The notes beneath the pieces are model-generated. The model had not been told where the DNA came from. It did no database searches and saw only the letters and a program-made list of their open reading frames with translations. The position numbers were made by a program, and so were the translations under genes. Below are positions 1-6,047 of a DNA stretch of 14,477 nt, piece by piece; the first letter of the stretch is position 1; each line of letters opens with the position of its first letter. Source of the stretch: Acidobacteriota bacterium. Lineage in GTDB: Bacteria > Acidobacteriota > Polarisedimenticolia > J045. The stretch covers positions 1-14,477 of the forward strand of contig JAJRXN010000425.1 in the NCBI GenBank assembly GCA_024276295.1, in the 5' to 3' direction.

Positions 1-78
1 CGGATCAGCTACGCCCAGGACGAGCGACTGCTCGAACCGGCACTCGAAGTGATCGCCGCGCATCTGGCGGCGGACTGA
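1..78 (+). CDS. Class I/II aminotransferase, C-terminal fragment
   Basis: Only the last 25 codons and a TGA stop are inside the window. The peptide begins RISYAQDERLLEPALEVIAA. An RxSYA turn followed by a helix rich in Leu, Glu and Ala is how the C-terminal small domain of fold-type I PLP aminotransferases (aspartate aminotransferase family, e.g. VRLSYA...LREAL..L) usually ends, and the arginine before SYA matches the substrate-carboxylate-binding arginine of that family. The gene runs in from the left edge. Its stop lies only 3 nt from the stop of the next gene on the opposite strand, so the two converge with no room for a terminator between them. The assignment rests on a short tail, so the substrate cannot be guessed and another PLP enzyme is possible. 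Confidence 0.55.
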   Translation, partial: RISYAQDERLLEPALEVIAAHLAAD

Positions 79-81
79 GGG

Positions 82-1005
82 TCACCGCGTCGCCGGCGCC
101 GGCAGTTCCGGCTCCGGCTGCGGCGGCGCCCTGCGCTCGAAGAGCCCGGACTCGAGTCCGGCGAGCGTCCGGCGCACCCGTTCGGCCAGTTCGGGGTGCG
201 CCTTGCCGCGGGATACGAGCCAGCGCTCGAGCACGGCCGCGTCGTCGTTGATCACGATCGGAAGCAGCACCTCGACCGCCCGGGCGGCCAGCCGGTCGTC
301 GTCTCCTTCGATCGTCTCCTTGAGCAGGGCGGCGGCCGGCTCGCGGCCGATCTGGAAGACCGACCAGCGCACCGCAGCGAGCACGCCCGGGTCGTCACTG
401 GGCAGGGCGTCGGTGGCCAGCCAGCGCGCGGCGTACCGGGCCCGCTCCTGGCCGACGGCGAGCGCGGCCGCCTGGAGCAGCGCGGGGTCCAATGTCGCCG
501 CGTCGATCATCGCATGGGAGATGCGAGGCACCGGTCGCGTGGCGGCGAGGCGGGCGGCGGCGATCCGCAGCCGGTCATCGTCGCTCTCGAGGGCGTCGAC
601 GACGATGCTCGTCAGCCCCGCATACGTGCCGCGGAAGAGCAGCGACCAGTGTTCGCGGAACGCTTCGAGAATCTCGGCCTTCGCGTCCAGGGCGACCTGG
701 GGATAGATCGCGAACAGCCGGGCCCGGGTCCGGCCGATGTTGGCGAGCCACTGCTCGCGAGCCAGCGCTTCGACGGCTCCGCCGGGTCGTTCGACGAGGG
801 CGATCTGGGCGTAGAGCGAGGCGCATTCGTTGGCATCGGCGCAGCCGGCCAGCCGCCGGCCGAGAACGGCGCGCGCCTGTTCGAGTTCCTCGGGGCTGAA
901 GTGCGGCGTCGCCGGCTCGCCCGCCAGGCTCCCGGCGAGCAGGCCGAAGGCCGTGGCCGCCACGGCGGCGAGCCGGCCGAGCGGCGTCCTGTCCGCGCCG
1001 CTCAT
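82..1005 (-). CDS. Unrecognised exported alpha-helical (HEAT-like) protein
   Basis: This encodes 307 residues that I do not recognise as a named family. The N-terminus looks like a signal peptide: residues 1-29 hold a basic start, a hydrophobic stretch (LAAVAATAFGLLAGSLAG) and a small-residue cleavage region. A mature periplasmic or secreted protein is therefore likely. Cys55 and Cys61 sit close together and could form a disulfide. From about residue 115 to 285 the sequence is a run of amphipathic helices with repeated D-D-R-L..AA and AAR....LP patterns, suggesting HEAT or armadillo-type repeats. The C-terminal tail is rich in Pro and Glu. The ATG overlaps the stop of mrp as ATGA, so it is probably translated by coupling to mrp. 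That pairing does not reveal a function, because Mrp is cytosolic. Confidence 0.75.
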   Translation of the reverse strand: MSGADRTPLGRLAAVAATAFGLLAGSLAGEPATPHFSPEELEQARAVLGRRLAGCADANECASLYAQIALVERPGGAVEALAREQWLANIGRTRARLFAIYPQVALDAKAEILEAFREHWSLLFRGTYAGLTSIVVDALESDDDRLRIAAARLAATRPVPRISHAMIDAATLDPALLQAAALAVGQERARYAARWLATDALPSDDPGVLAAVRWSVFQIGREPAAALLKETIEGDDDRLAARAVEVLLPIVINDDAAVLERWLVSRGKAHPELAERVRRTLAGLESGLFERRAPPQPEPELPAPATR

Positions 1006-2099
1006 GCCGGGTGCTCCGCGGCCCCGCGGCGCCGGTCGACCGCTCCGAGCACGGCGGCGGTGATCTCCTCGAACGCTCGTGCCGGAGCGCCTTCGGGATC
1101 GGCGACGACGACCGGTCGCCCCGAGTCGGATTCGGCGACGACGCGCGGGTCGATCGGGATCCGGCCGATGACGGGAACACCCAGCGGCTCGATCCGGGCG
1201 GCGACGCGACTCTCGCCGAAGATCTCGGTCTTCTTCGCGCAGTGCGGGCAGGCGAAGAACGCCATGTTCTCGACCACGCCGAGCACCGGGATCTCCACCT
1301 TCTGGAACATGCTGATGCCCTTGACGGCGTCGACCAGCGCCAGCTCGTTGGGAGTGGTGACGATCACCGTGCCGTCCATCACCAGCGTCTGGGAGATCGT
1401 GAGCTGGGCATCGCCGGTACCCGGCGGGAAGTCGATCAGCAGCACGTCCAGCTCCCCCCAGGCGACATCCGAGAGAAGCTGGCGGATGAAGTTCCCGACG
1501 ATCGGGCCGCGCCAGATCACGGCGTTGTCCTTCTCGACGAAGAACCCCATCGACATGATCTTCACGCCGTGCGCCTCGAGCGGCAGCGGGCGTCCGGACG
1601 CGTCGGCCCGCTCGGGACGTCGTCCCTCGAGACCGAACAACAGCGGCGCCGACGGCCCATGGACGTCCGCATCGAGGAAGCCGACCCTGAGACCGCGCCG
1701 GGCCATCGAGACGGCCATGTTGACCGCCACGGTGCTCTTGCCGACGCCCCCCTTGCCGGAGGCCACGCCGAGGATCATCCCCGCCAGGGCAGGCCTGTCC
1801 TTGGGCTCGGCCTTCGTCTCGGGTTCGCCGGCCGCGGGCAGTCTCGCCGGGGCGGGCTGTCCGACCTCGACCGTGACCTGGCTGACACCCGGAAGCGCCG
1901 AGACGGTCTTCTCGACATTCTCGCGAAGCTGCCGGCGGACGTCCTCGTCCGTCGCGCTGACGGCGAGCTGAACCCGGACGGCCCCGTTGCAGGCGGCAAC
2001 GTGTCGCACGATGCCGAACGAGACGATGTCGCGGCGGAACCCGGGGTACGGCACGCCGGCGAGGGCTTCGCGGACCTTCTCTGCGGTGATCTCGGACAT
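1002..2099 (-). CDS. mrp: Mrp/ApbC (NBP35-type) iron-sulfur cluster carrier ATPase
   Basis: A P-loop ATPase of the Mrp/NBP35 family, which binds a bridging 4Fe-4S cluster and passes it to apo-proteins in the cytosol. Counted from the ATG at 2108, residues 1-82 form a MIP18/DUF59 domain; a Pro/Glu-rich linker follows; the deviant Walker A GKGGVGKST is at 118-126, DADVHGPS at 146-153 and DFPPGTGD at 226-233. The cluster-binding CPHC (287-290) is followed by KKTEIFG, as is typical. Length is normal for the DUF59-fused form. Start choice: GAGAGGG directly abuts the ATG at 2108, which is too close for a ribosome site, but lies about 9 nt before the second ATG at 2099, so I prefer 2099; 2108 adds three residues. 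It is the first gene of a pair with the exported protein downstream (ATGA overlap). Confidence 0.96.
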   Translation of the reverse strand: MSEITAEKVREALAGVPYPGFRRDIVSFGIVRHVAACNGAVRVQLAVSATDEDVRRQLRENVEKTVSALPGVSQVTVEVGQPAPARLPAAGEPETKAEPKDRPALAGMILGVASGKGGVGKSTVAVNMAVSMARRGLRVGFLDADVHGPSAPLLFGLEGRRPERADASGRPLPLEAHGVKIMSMGFFVEKDNAVIWRGPIVGNFIRQLLSDVAWGELDVLLIDFPPGTGDAQLTISQTLVMDGTVIVTTPNELALVDAVKGISMFQKVEIPVLGVVENMAFFACPHCAKKTEIFGESRVAARIEPLGVPVIGRIPIDPRVVAESDSGRPVVVADPEGAPARAFEEITAAVLGAVDRRRGAAEHPA

Positions 2100-2136
2100 C
2101 TGTGGCATCCCTCTCGATGTTCGGAGGACCCGGCCG

Positions 2137-2151
2137 CGCGACCGCGTCGCG
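2137..2151. repeat. Perfect 6+6 palindrome in the mrp leader
   Basis: CGCGAC and GTCGCG are separated by CGC. The element sits between the mrp -10 hexamer and its start codon, close to the expected transcription start, where a repressor operator could act. GC-rich DNA yields such palindromes by chance, so this is only a candidate site. Confidence 0.3.
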
Positions 2152-2158
2152 AACCGAG

Positions 2159-2164
2159 ATTATA
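2159..2164 (-). promoter_or_regulatory. mrp promoter -10 element (TATAAT)
   Basis: On the minus strand this is a perfect TATAAT, striking in DNA of this GC content, and about 60 nt upstream of the mrp start codon. No good -35 hexamer is found at 16-18 nt (the sequence there is GC-only), so the promoter may depend on an activator or on other contacts. Expected transcription start is near 2152. Confidence 0.45.
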
Positions 2165-2251
2165 GGGACGTCGGCGCGCCTCCGCCCGGCGCGGGACATG
2201 GCCCGGCGGCCGGGGTCCGGTCCCGGTTCCATACGGCGCTTCGACCTGCGC

Positions 2252-2257
2252 TAACAT
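2252..2257 (+). promoter_or_regulatory. Possible -10 element for a near-leaderless channel transcript
   Basis: TAACAT ends 8 nt before the GTG at 2266, and no Shine-Dalgarno sequence precedes that GTG. This would give a leaderless or almost leaderless mRNA. The -35 region is unconvincing, with TTCCAT at 2227-2232 and a 19-nt spacer. Confidence 0.22.
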
Positions 2258-2265
2258 GGCCGGCC

Positions 2266-3330
2266 GTGACGCCGAGAGATCCAGCCTCGCGGGTGCTCGC
2301 CTGGCGGGTACGCAACGCGGTCTTCGCCGGAGCCGGCGTGCTGGCCGCCGGTACGCTCGCGTTCAAGCTGGTCGAGGGGCCGGCGTGGACGGTGTTCGAC
2401 GCCTTCTACATGTCGGTGATCACGGCGACGACCGTCGGGTACGCCGAGGTGCATCCCCTTGACTTCCAGGGCCGGATCGTGGCGGTCTTCGTCATGCTCG
2501 GCGGGGTGGGGACGCTGTTCTACGCCCTGACGAGCATCGCGGAGGTCGTCGTCGAGAGCGGCGTGATGCGCCATCGGCGCCTGGCGCGCAGGGTGAGACA
2601 CTTGCGGAATCACTTCATCATCTGTGGGTACGGCCGGGTCGGCGGAGCGATCTGCCACGAGCTGAAGGCCCAGCGCGCGCCGTTCGCCGTGGTCTCCATC
2701 GACGAGCCCCCGATCGACTGCGAACTCCCCTTCATCGTCGGGGACGCGACCGATGACGAGGTCCTGGTCAAGGCGGGCATCGAACGCGCACGCGGCCTGG
2801 TGACCGTGCTCGGGACGGATGCGGACAACATCTACACGGTGCTGGCCGCGCGGTCGCTCCGGCCCGACCTGCTGATCGTAGCGCGCTGCAGCGAAGATCG
2901 AGGCGTCAGCAAGCTGATGGCGGCCGGGGCGAACCGGGTGATCAATCCGTACGAGCGGGGCGGCATGATCATGGCCCAGGTGCTGGTTCGACCCCGCGTC
3001 GTCGACTTTCTGGAGGAGGTCGGTCGCGGGACCGGATACAGCGTCTCGTTCGAGGAGATCGAGGTCGGCGCCGGTTCGACGCTCGCCGGCCAGACCCTGC
3101 GCGACAGCCCGATTCGCCGCGATCTCGACGTGATCGTCACGGCGATCCGCCGAGTCGACGGGACGACGGTCTTCAACCCGGCCTCGGAGCAGGTGATCGA
3201 GCAGGGCGATATCCTGATCGTGATGGGCGATCCGAGAGGGCTGGATCGTCTGGGCGCCATGGCACGCTCGCTCGTCGCCGAACGCGGGCGGGCCGGGGCG
3301 GGTACCGGTGCGACGGAGAGCGAGCGATGA
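2266..3330 (+). CDS. Two-TM potassium channel with RCK (TrkA-N/TrkA-C) domains
   Basis: An inner-membrane ion channel subunit of 354 residues in the MthK-like layout. TM1 is about residues 18-38, the pore helix and filter 46-61, TM2 about 70-94, an RCK N-domain with the Rossmann turn GYGRVGG at 121-127, and an RCK C-domain at about 258-340. RCK domains form rings that gate the pore on binding nucleotides or ions. The filter reads TTVGYAEVHPL: TVGYA in place of the canonical TVGYG. The reading frame is open back to 1987, but homologous sequence begins near 2266; I chose the GTG there because upstream codons are proline/arginine-rich and lie in the intergenic promoter region. Another start further up cannot be excluded. 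The TGA overlaps the next ATG (ATGA), so the methyltransferase is translationally coupled. Confidence 0.9.
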   Translation: MTPRDPASRVLAWRVRNAVFAGAGVLAAGTLAFKLVEGPAWTVFDAFYMSVITATTVGYAEVHPLDFQGRIVAVFVMLGGVGTLFYALTSIAEVVVESGVMRHRRLARRVRHLRNHFIICGYGRVGGAICHELKAQRAPFAVVSIDEPPIDCELPFIVGDATDDEVLVKAGIERARGLVTVLGTDADNIYTVLAARSLRPDLLIVARCSEDRGVSKLMAAGANRVINPYERGGMIMAQVLVRPRVVDFLEEVGRGTGYSVSFEEIEVGAGSTLAGQTLRDSPIRRDLDVIVTAIRRVDGTTVFNPASEQVIEQGDILIVMGDPRGLDRLGAMARSLVAERGRAGAGTGATESER

Positions 3331-3947
3331 ACGAACGGGTCGTCAGGGGGTTCTACGATCGTTTCGCCGGGATCTACGACGTGGTCTTCAACGGGCTGCT
3401 GCAGTCCGGGCGTCTCGAGGCGGTCCGCGCGATGAACCTCCGGCCCGGTCAAAGCGTGCTCGAGGTCGGGGTCGGTACCGGGCTCAACCTCGAGCTGTAT
3501 CCGCGCGGTGTCCGCGTCGTCGGAGTCGACATCTCGCTGCCGATGCTGCGCGAGGCGCTCGAGCGGCAGCATCAGCGGCCGCCGGTCGCCGATGTCAGGC
3601 TCGCGCGGATGGATGCTCTCCGACTGGCGTTCGCGGACGATGCGTTCGACGTCGTCTACGCGCCCTACGTCGTCACGGTCGTTCCGAGTCCGCGCCGGGT
3701 CGTCGCCGAGATGGCCCGTGTCTGTCGGCCCGGCGGCCGCGTCGTGCTGGTCAACCACTTCGGCAGCTCGAAGAAGCCGGTCCGGTGGTTCGAGAAACGG
3801 CTGACCCCCCTGACGAGCCACGTCGGGTTCCGCATCGACGTGCCGCTCGATGCGATCCTGGGCGTCCCGGGTCTGGTCAAGGAGCACGAGCGCCGCGTCA
3901 ACCCGTTCGGTCTGGTCCGGCTGGTCGTGTTCGGCAAGCGCGCCTGA
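3327..3947 (+). CDS. Class I SAM-dependent methyltransferase (UbiE/PmtA-like)
   Basis: A 206-residue single-domain Rossmann methyltransferase. Motif I is LEVGVGTGLNL (45-55), the acidic SAM-ribose contact is GVDIS (66-70), DAFDVVYAPYVVTVVP (105-120) corresponds to motif IV, and VCRPGGRVVLVNHF (132-145) to the post-motif region. The N-terminal RGFYDRFAGIYDVVF resembles enzymes of the ubiquinone/menaquinone (UbiE) and bacterial phosphatidylethanolamine N-methyltransferase (PmtA) groups, so a lipid or quinone substrate is a reasonable guess; I cannot decide between them. A GGAG lies 8 nt before the ATG. The ATG overlaps the channel stop, which suggests co-expression; a membrane-lipid substrate would fit a membrane-protein partner, but this is inference. 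The gene ends in a stem-loop. Confidence 0.88.
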   Translation: MNERVVRGFYDRFAGIYDVVFNGLLQSGRLEAVRAMNLRPGQSVLEVGVGTGLNLELYPRGVRVVGVDISLPMLREALERQHQRPPVADVRLARMDALRLAFADDAFDVVYAPYVVTVVPSPRRVVAEMARVCRPGGRVVLVNHFGSSKKPVRWFEKRLTPLTSHVGFRIDVPLDAILGVPGLVKEHERRVNPFGLVRLVVFGKRA

Positions 3948-3970
3948 CGGGCGACGTGTCGCCTGTCAGG
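3943..3970. terminator. Bidirectional stem-loop between convergent genes
   Basis: CCTGACGGGCG pairs with CGCCTGTCAGG (11 bp with one G-U pair), with a 6-nt loop ACGTGT. The methyltransferase TGA (3945-3947) lies inside the left arm, and the TGA at 3972-3974 that closes the extended minus-strand HTH frame is 1 nt outside the right arm. Neither side has a clear T-tract. The position between two convergent frames indicates a shared terminator or 3'-end stabiliser. Confidence 0.55.
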
Positions 3971-3971
3971 T

Positions 3972-4142
3972 TCAGTGGTCGGGTGCCTCGTAGGGCAGCT
4001 CGCGGCTCGGGGGAGGCGGTGCGGTGAACCGCTGCTGGAAGCGCGAATCGATCGACTCGGCCGTCGCTGAATTGCGGACTTCGATCTCCAGCTCACGCAG
4101 CCGCAGCCGCATGCGCCGGATCTCCTCGTCTCGCTCCGCGAT
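3972..4142 (-). other. In-frame 56-codon extension of the HTH gene beyond its amber codon
   Basis: Immediately after the TAG at 4143-4145 the same frame stays open for 56 codons and ends in TGA. The peptide starts IAERDEEIRRMRLRLRELEI, a strongly charged coiled coil, and ends in a Pro-rich tail, FTAPPPPSRELPYEAPDH. The a/d positions before the stop (I, L, L, A) continue after it (I, R, I, M, L, L) at exact 3-4 spacing, with the TAG codon falling at a non-core position where Glu or Gln would be usual. This looks like the real C-terminus of the upstream protein, separated by a single nonsense codon. It is either a recent mutation, a sequence error (CAG or GAG to TAG), or a site of readthrough. 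Confidence 0.7.
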
Positions 4143-4646
4143 CTAGAGCGCGGCACGCCGGAGCTGCGACTTGAGCTGGCCGATCTCCCGGGCATGCCGG
4201 TTGCGGACCTGCTCGAGTTCGTCGACCGCCCGGCGGGCCTCGCGGGCCCGCTGCTCGGCCTCCTGGCGCACCTCGTAGAGCTGCTGGCCGCTGACCCGGA
4301 GCGCACCGAACTGCACGAGCAGGTGCTCGTGCTTCATCAGCAGTTCGCGGTACATCAGCCCCGGCACCACGTCGCCCGAAAAGCCGGCACCGTCGTGGCG
4401 CGCCACGGCCGTCGCCGCCGGCCGCGGCGCCTCGCCGTCGTTGGCCCGCGGGGCGATGCCGGCGGCTTCGAGCGACTTGTCATCCACGACGTACTCCGGC
4501 CCGTAGCGACCGGGCACGAGCCGCGCCTTGAGACGGCCCGACTTGATGTAGCGCCGCAGCGTCGTGGCGGACAGTCCCGTGCGGTCGGCCGCCTGCCTCA
4601 GTGTCATCATTTCGGTGCCCACTCCCGGCGGATCGGCCTGGCTCAC
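4143..4646 (-). CDS. MerR/excisionase-type HTH protein with C-terminal coiled coil
   Basis: A putative DNA-binding protein of 167 residues as read to the amber stop, or 224 residues if the TAG is read as an amino acid. Residues 14-45 (MTLRQAADRTGLSATTLRRY, then IKSGRLKA) form a winged-helix fold of the MerR/excisionase type, and RYGPEYVV (48-54) would be the wing strand. A low-complexity Ala/Pro linker follows (about 62-90), then a coiled coil from about residue 98 (YRELLMKHEHLLVQFGALR) to the end. Start choice: the frame is open to 4778, but GTG at 4646 has a strong AAGGAG 5 nt before it; ATGs at 4679 and 4661 lack one. The promoter overlaps the fbp stop codon. Dimerisation through the coiled coil is likely; the targets are unknown. 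MerR-like HTH proteins with long coiled coils also occur as structural DNA-binding proteins, so a transcription factor role is not certain. Confidence 0.8.
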   Translation of the reverse strand: MSQADPPGVGTEMMTLRQAADRTGLSATTLRRYIKSGRLKARLVPGRYGPEYVVDDKSLEAAGIAPRANDGEAPRPAATAVARHDGAGFSGDVVPGLMYRELLMKHEHLLVQFGALRVSGQQLYEVRQEAEQRAREARRAVDELEQVRNRHAREIGQLKSQLRRAAL

Positions 4647-4865
4647 TCCCACTCCTTCCATCCCGATGGCATGGGTCATCGTCGACAGCGATGACTCGCG
4701 AGTCCTCGCGGCCGCGCCATCGCTGGCGGGCCGCGCGCGTACCGCCCCCTCCGCAGCTTCGATCTCCCGGTGTTCCACCGGCCACCCCCAGCAGCCCCGC
4801 GGTGCGAGCAGTTCGAGACATCAACATCACGTCGTCATCGGACGCGGCGTCCGCGACGGCACTTA
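4647..4865. other. Non-coding leader of the HTH gene
   Basis: About 210 nt between the likely transcription start near 4859 and the chosen GTG start. Short minus-strand ATGs occur, for example at 4830, but the frames that follow are arginine/glycine-rich shadows of the HTH gene. I recognise no riboswitch consensus or tRNA here. Confidence 0.4.
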
Positions 4866-4893
4866 AGTATCACACCTGTTGCACTGCGTTCAA
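4866..4893 (-). promoter_or_regulatory. Promoter of the HTH coiled-coil gene
   Basis: On the minus strand, TTGAAC (4893-4888), a 16-nt spacer and GATACT (4871-4866) preceded by TGT form an extended -10 promoter of the sigma70 type. The -35 hexamer contains the TGA stop of fbp (4892-4890), so the HTH gene can be transcribed independently of fbp. Confidence 0.5.
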
Positions 4894-5897
4894 GACGCGT
4901 CGTCCCTTGCCTCTTCGTCGCCGAGGAGGCGTTCGAACTCCGCGATGTCGTCGGCGCTCCCGAGGAACAGCGGCGTACGGTCGTGGAGCTGCCGCGGCAC
5001 CTTGTCCACGATGCGCATCGTGCCGTCGCTGGCCCGCCCGCCCGCCTGCTCGAACAGGTAGGCCAGCGGAGCGGCCTCGTAGAGCAGCCGGAGTTTCCCC
5101 TCCGGTTTCCCGCGGTCGGCCGGATACAGGAAGACCCCGCCGCAGAGCATCGTGCGGTGCGCGTCGGCGACGAGGCTGCCGACGTACCGCAGCGAGCGCG
5201 AACCGTCCTCGAAGCGCGCGACCGCGCGACGCACGTTGTCGGGCCACGCCTTCCGGTTGCCGCTGTTGCAGGAGTAGTAGGAGCCGCTCGGGGGCACCCT
5301 GATGTCCGGATGGGAGAGCAGCAGTTCGCCCAGGCTCGGGTCGAGCGTGAAGCCATGGACGCCGAGCCCCGCGGAGTAGACGAATACCGTGCTCGAGCCG
5401 TACACCGCGTATCCTGCGGCGCACAGGCTGGAGCCGGGCTGCAGGAGGTCCTCGACCCCCCCGAGTCCGTTCCGCGGGCTTCGGCGGCGGAACACGCCGA
5501 AGATCGTGCCGACGCTGACCGCGACATCGATGTTCGACGAACCGTCGAGCGGGTCGAAGACGACCGCGTAGTGGCCGGTATCCGGGGTCGGCGGCAGCCG
5601 GATCGGCACGGCCAGCTCCTCGGAGCCGAGCGCGCAGACCGAGCCGGAGCGGGTCAGCGTGCGCACCAGCGTGTCGTTGGCGAACTCGTCGAGCCGGGCG
5701 ACCTGCTCGCCCTGGACGTTCCGGCGCCCGGCCAGACCGAGCAGCTTGCCCAGTCCGGCCTGGTTGACCTCGCGCGAGATGATCTTGCAGGCCAGCCCGA
5801 TCGCCTGCATCAGGACGGTGAAGGCACCGGTCGCCTCGGGGAAGCGCCGCTCGCTGGCCTCGATGTGCTCGATGAGGGTCATCGGGCGCTGGTCCAT
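4890..5897 (-). CDS. fbp: Class I fructose-1,6-bisphosphatase
   Basis: Hydrolyses fructose 1,6-bisphosphate to fructose 6-phosphate and phosphate in gluconeogenesis (or a Calvin-type cycle if present). The protein has 335 residues, the usual size for class I FBPase. Metal-binding motifs are visible: GSEEL (91-95) with the catalytic glutamates and DPLDGSSN (115-122), the signature of the Mg2+-dependent FBPase/inositol monophosphatase superfamily. SYYSCNSGNRKAW (206-218) and LLYEAAPLAYLFEQAGG (271-287) match conserved substrate-site and C-terminal segments. The ATG at 5897 has GGAG 6 nt upstream; an in-frame ATG at 5924 adds nine residues without a better ribosome site. It diverges from lysS across a 150-bp region with overlapping promoters. 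The chloroplast-type redox cysteine insertion is not evident. Confidence 0.96.
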   Translation of the reverse strand: MDQRPMTLIEHIEASERRFPEATGAFTVLMQAIGLACKIISREVNQAGLGKLLGLAGRRNVQGEQVARLDEFANDTLVRTLTRSGSVCALGSEELAVPIRLPPTPDTGHYAVVFDPLDGSSNIDVAVSVGTIFGVFRRRSPRNGLGGVEDLLQPGSSLCAAGYAVYGSSTVFVYSAGLGVHGFTLDPSLGELLLSHPDIRVPPSGSYYSCNSGNRKAWPDNVRRAVARFEDGSRSLRYVGSLVADAHRTMLCGGVFLYPADRGKPEGKLRLLYEAAPLAYLFEQAGGRASDGTMRIVDKVPRQLHDRTPLFLGSADDIAEFERLLGDEEARDDAS

Positions 5898-5941
5898 CGA
5901 ACACTCCGACGGGGAACCGCGCACGCCGGCGCGATCCCGGG

Positions 5942-5970
5942 TTGAGAGGTCGCCTGGGCGGCCCTATTCT
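5942..5970 (+). promoter_or_regulatory. lysS promoter (TTGAGA-17-TATTCT)
   Basis: TTGAGA (5942-5947) matches 5 of 6 consensus bases. A 17-nt spacer leads to TATTCT (5965-5970), 4 of 6. The start would be the A near 5977. On the opposite strand the same bases give CAGAAT (5971-5966), a possible -10 for fbp with only a poor -35, so the two divergent promoters probably share this segment. Confidence 0.55.
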
Positions 5971-5980
5971 GCCGTGACCG

Positions 5981-6000
5981 GGCCGTTTCCGAAAACGGCC
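5981..6000. repeat. Perfect 8+8 palindrome in the fbp/lysS divergent region
   Basis: GGCCGTTT and AAACGGCC flank the 4-nt centre CCGA. The element covers about +5 to +24 of the predicted lysS transcript and falls at the -35 region of the possible fbp promoter. It could be an operator for a dimeric repressor or an RNA hairpin. An outer pair, CCGGGCC (5978-5984) and GGCCCGG (6001-6007), could form a competing, longer stem. Confidence 0.5.
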
Positions 6001-6006
6001 GGCCCG

Positions 6007-6025
6007 GGGACCGGGCGGCGGTCCC
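6007..6025 (+). repeat. Second hairpin in the lysS leader
   Basis: GGGACC and GGTCCC form a perfect 6-bp stem with the 7-nt loop GGGCGGC. It ends 8 nt before the GGAG ribosome site (6034-6037) of lysS. There is no T-tract, so it is not a standard attenuator. Confidence 0.4.
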
Positions 6026-6047
6026 GACGGACTGGAGAACGATCGCG

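Noticed and set aside
196..1971. A 591-codon plus-strand open frame opposite mrp and the exported protein
   Set aside because: Composition is a typical high-GC antisense shadow, with no recognisable motif and no ribosome site.
82..2232. A 716-codon minus-strand open frame spanning the exported protein and the whole of mrp
   Set aside because: Only its last 307 codons (from the ATG at 1005) look like protein; the upstream part is Arg/Gly-rich antiphase sequence within mrp, which has clear family motifs in another frame.
2109..2265. tRNA or small RNA gene in the mrp/channel divergent region
   Set aside because: No cloverleaf arms or TPsiC-like sequence could be found; the region is explained by promoters and a palindrome.
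4143..4145. Amber codon reassigned across the genome
   Set aside because: TAG is the evident stop of lysS, uvrC, the P-loop kinase and the HAD gene in this same window.
4480..4830. A possible upstream ORF in the leader of the HTH gene
   Set aside because: The frame runs into the HTH coding region as an Arg/Gly-rich shadow and has no Shine-Dalgarno sequence.
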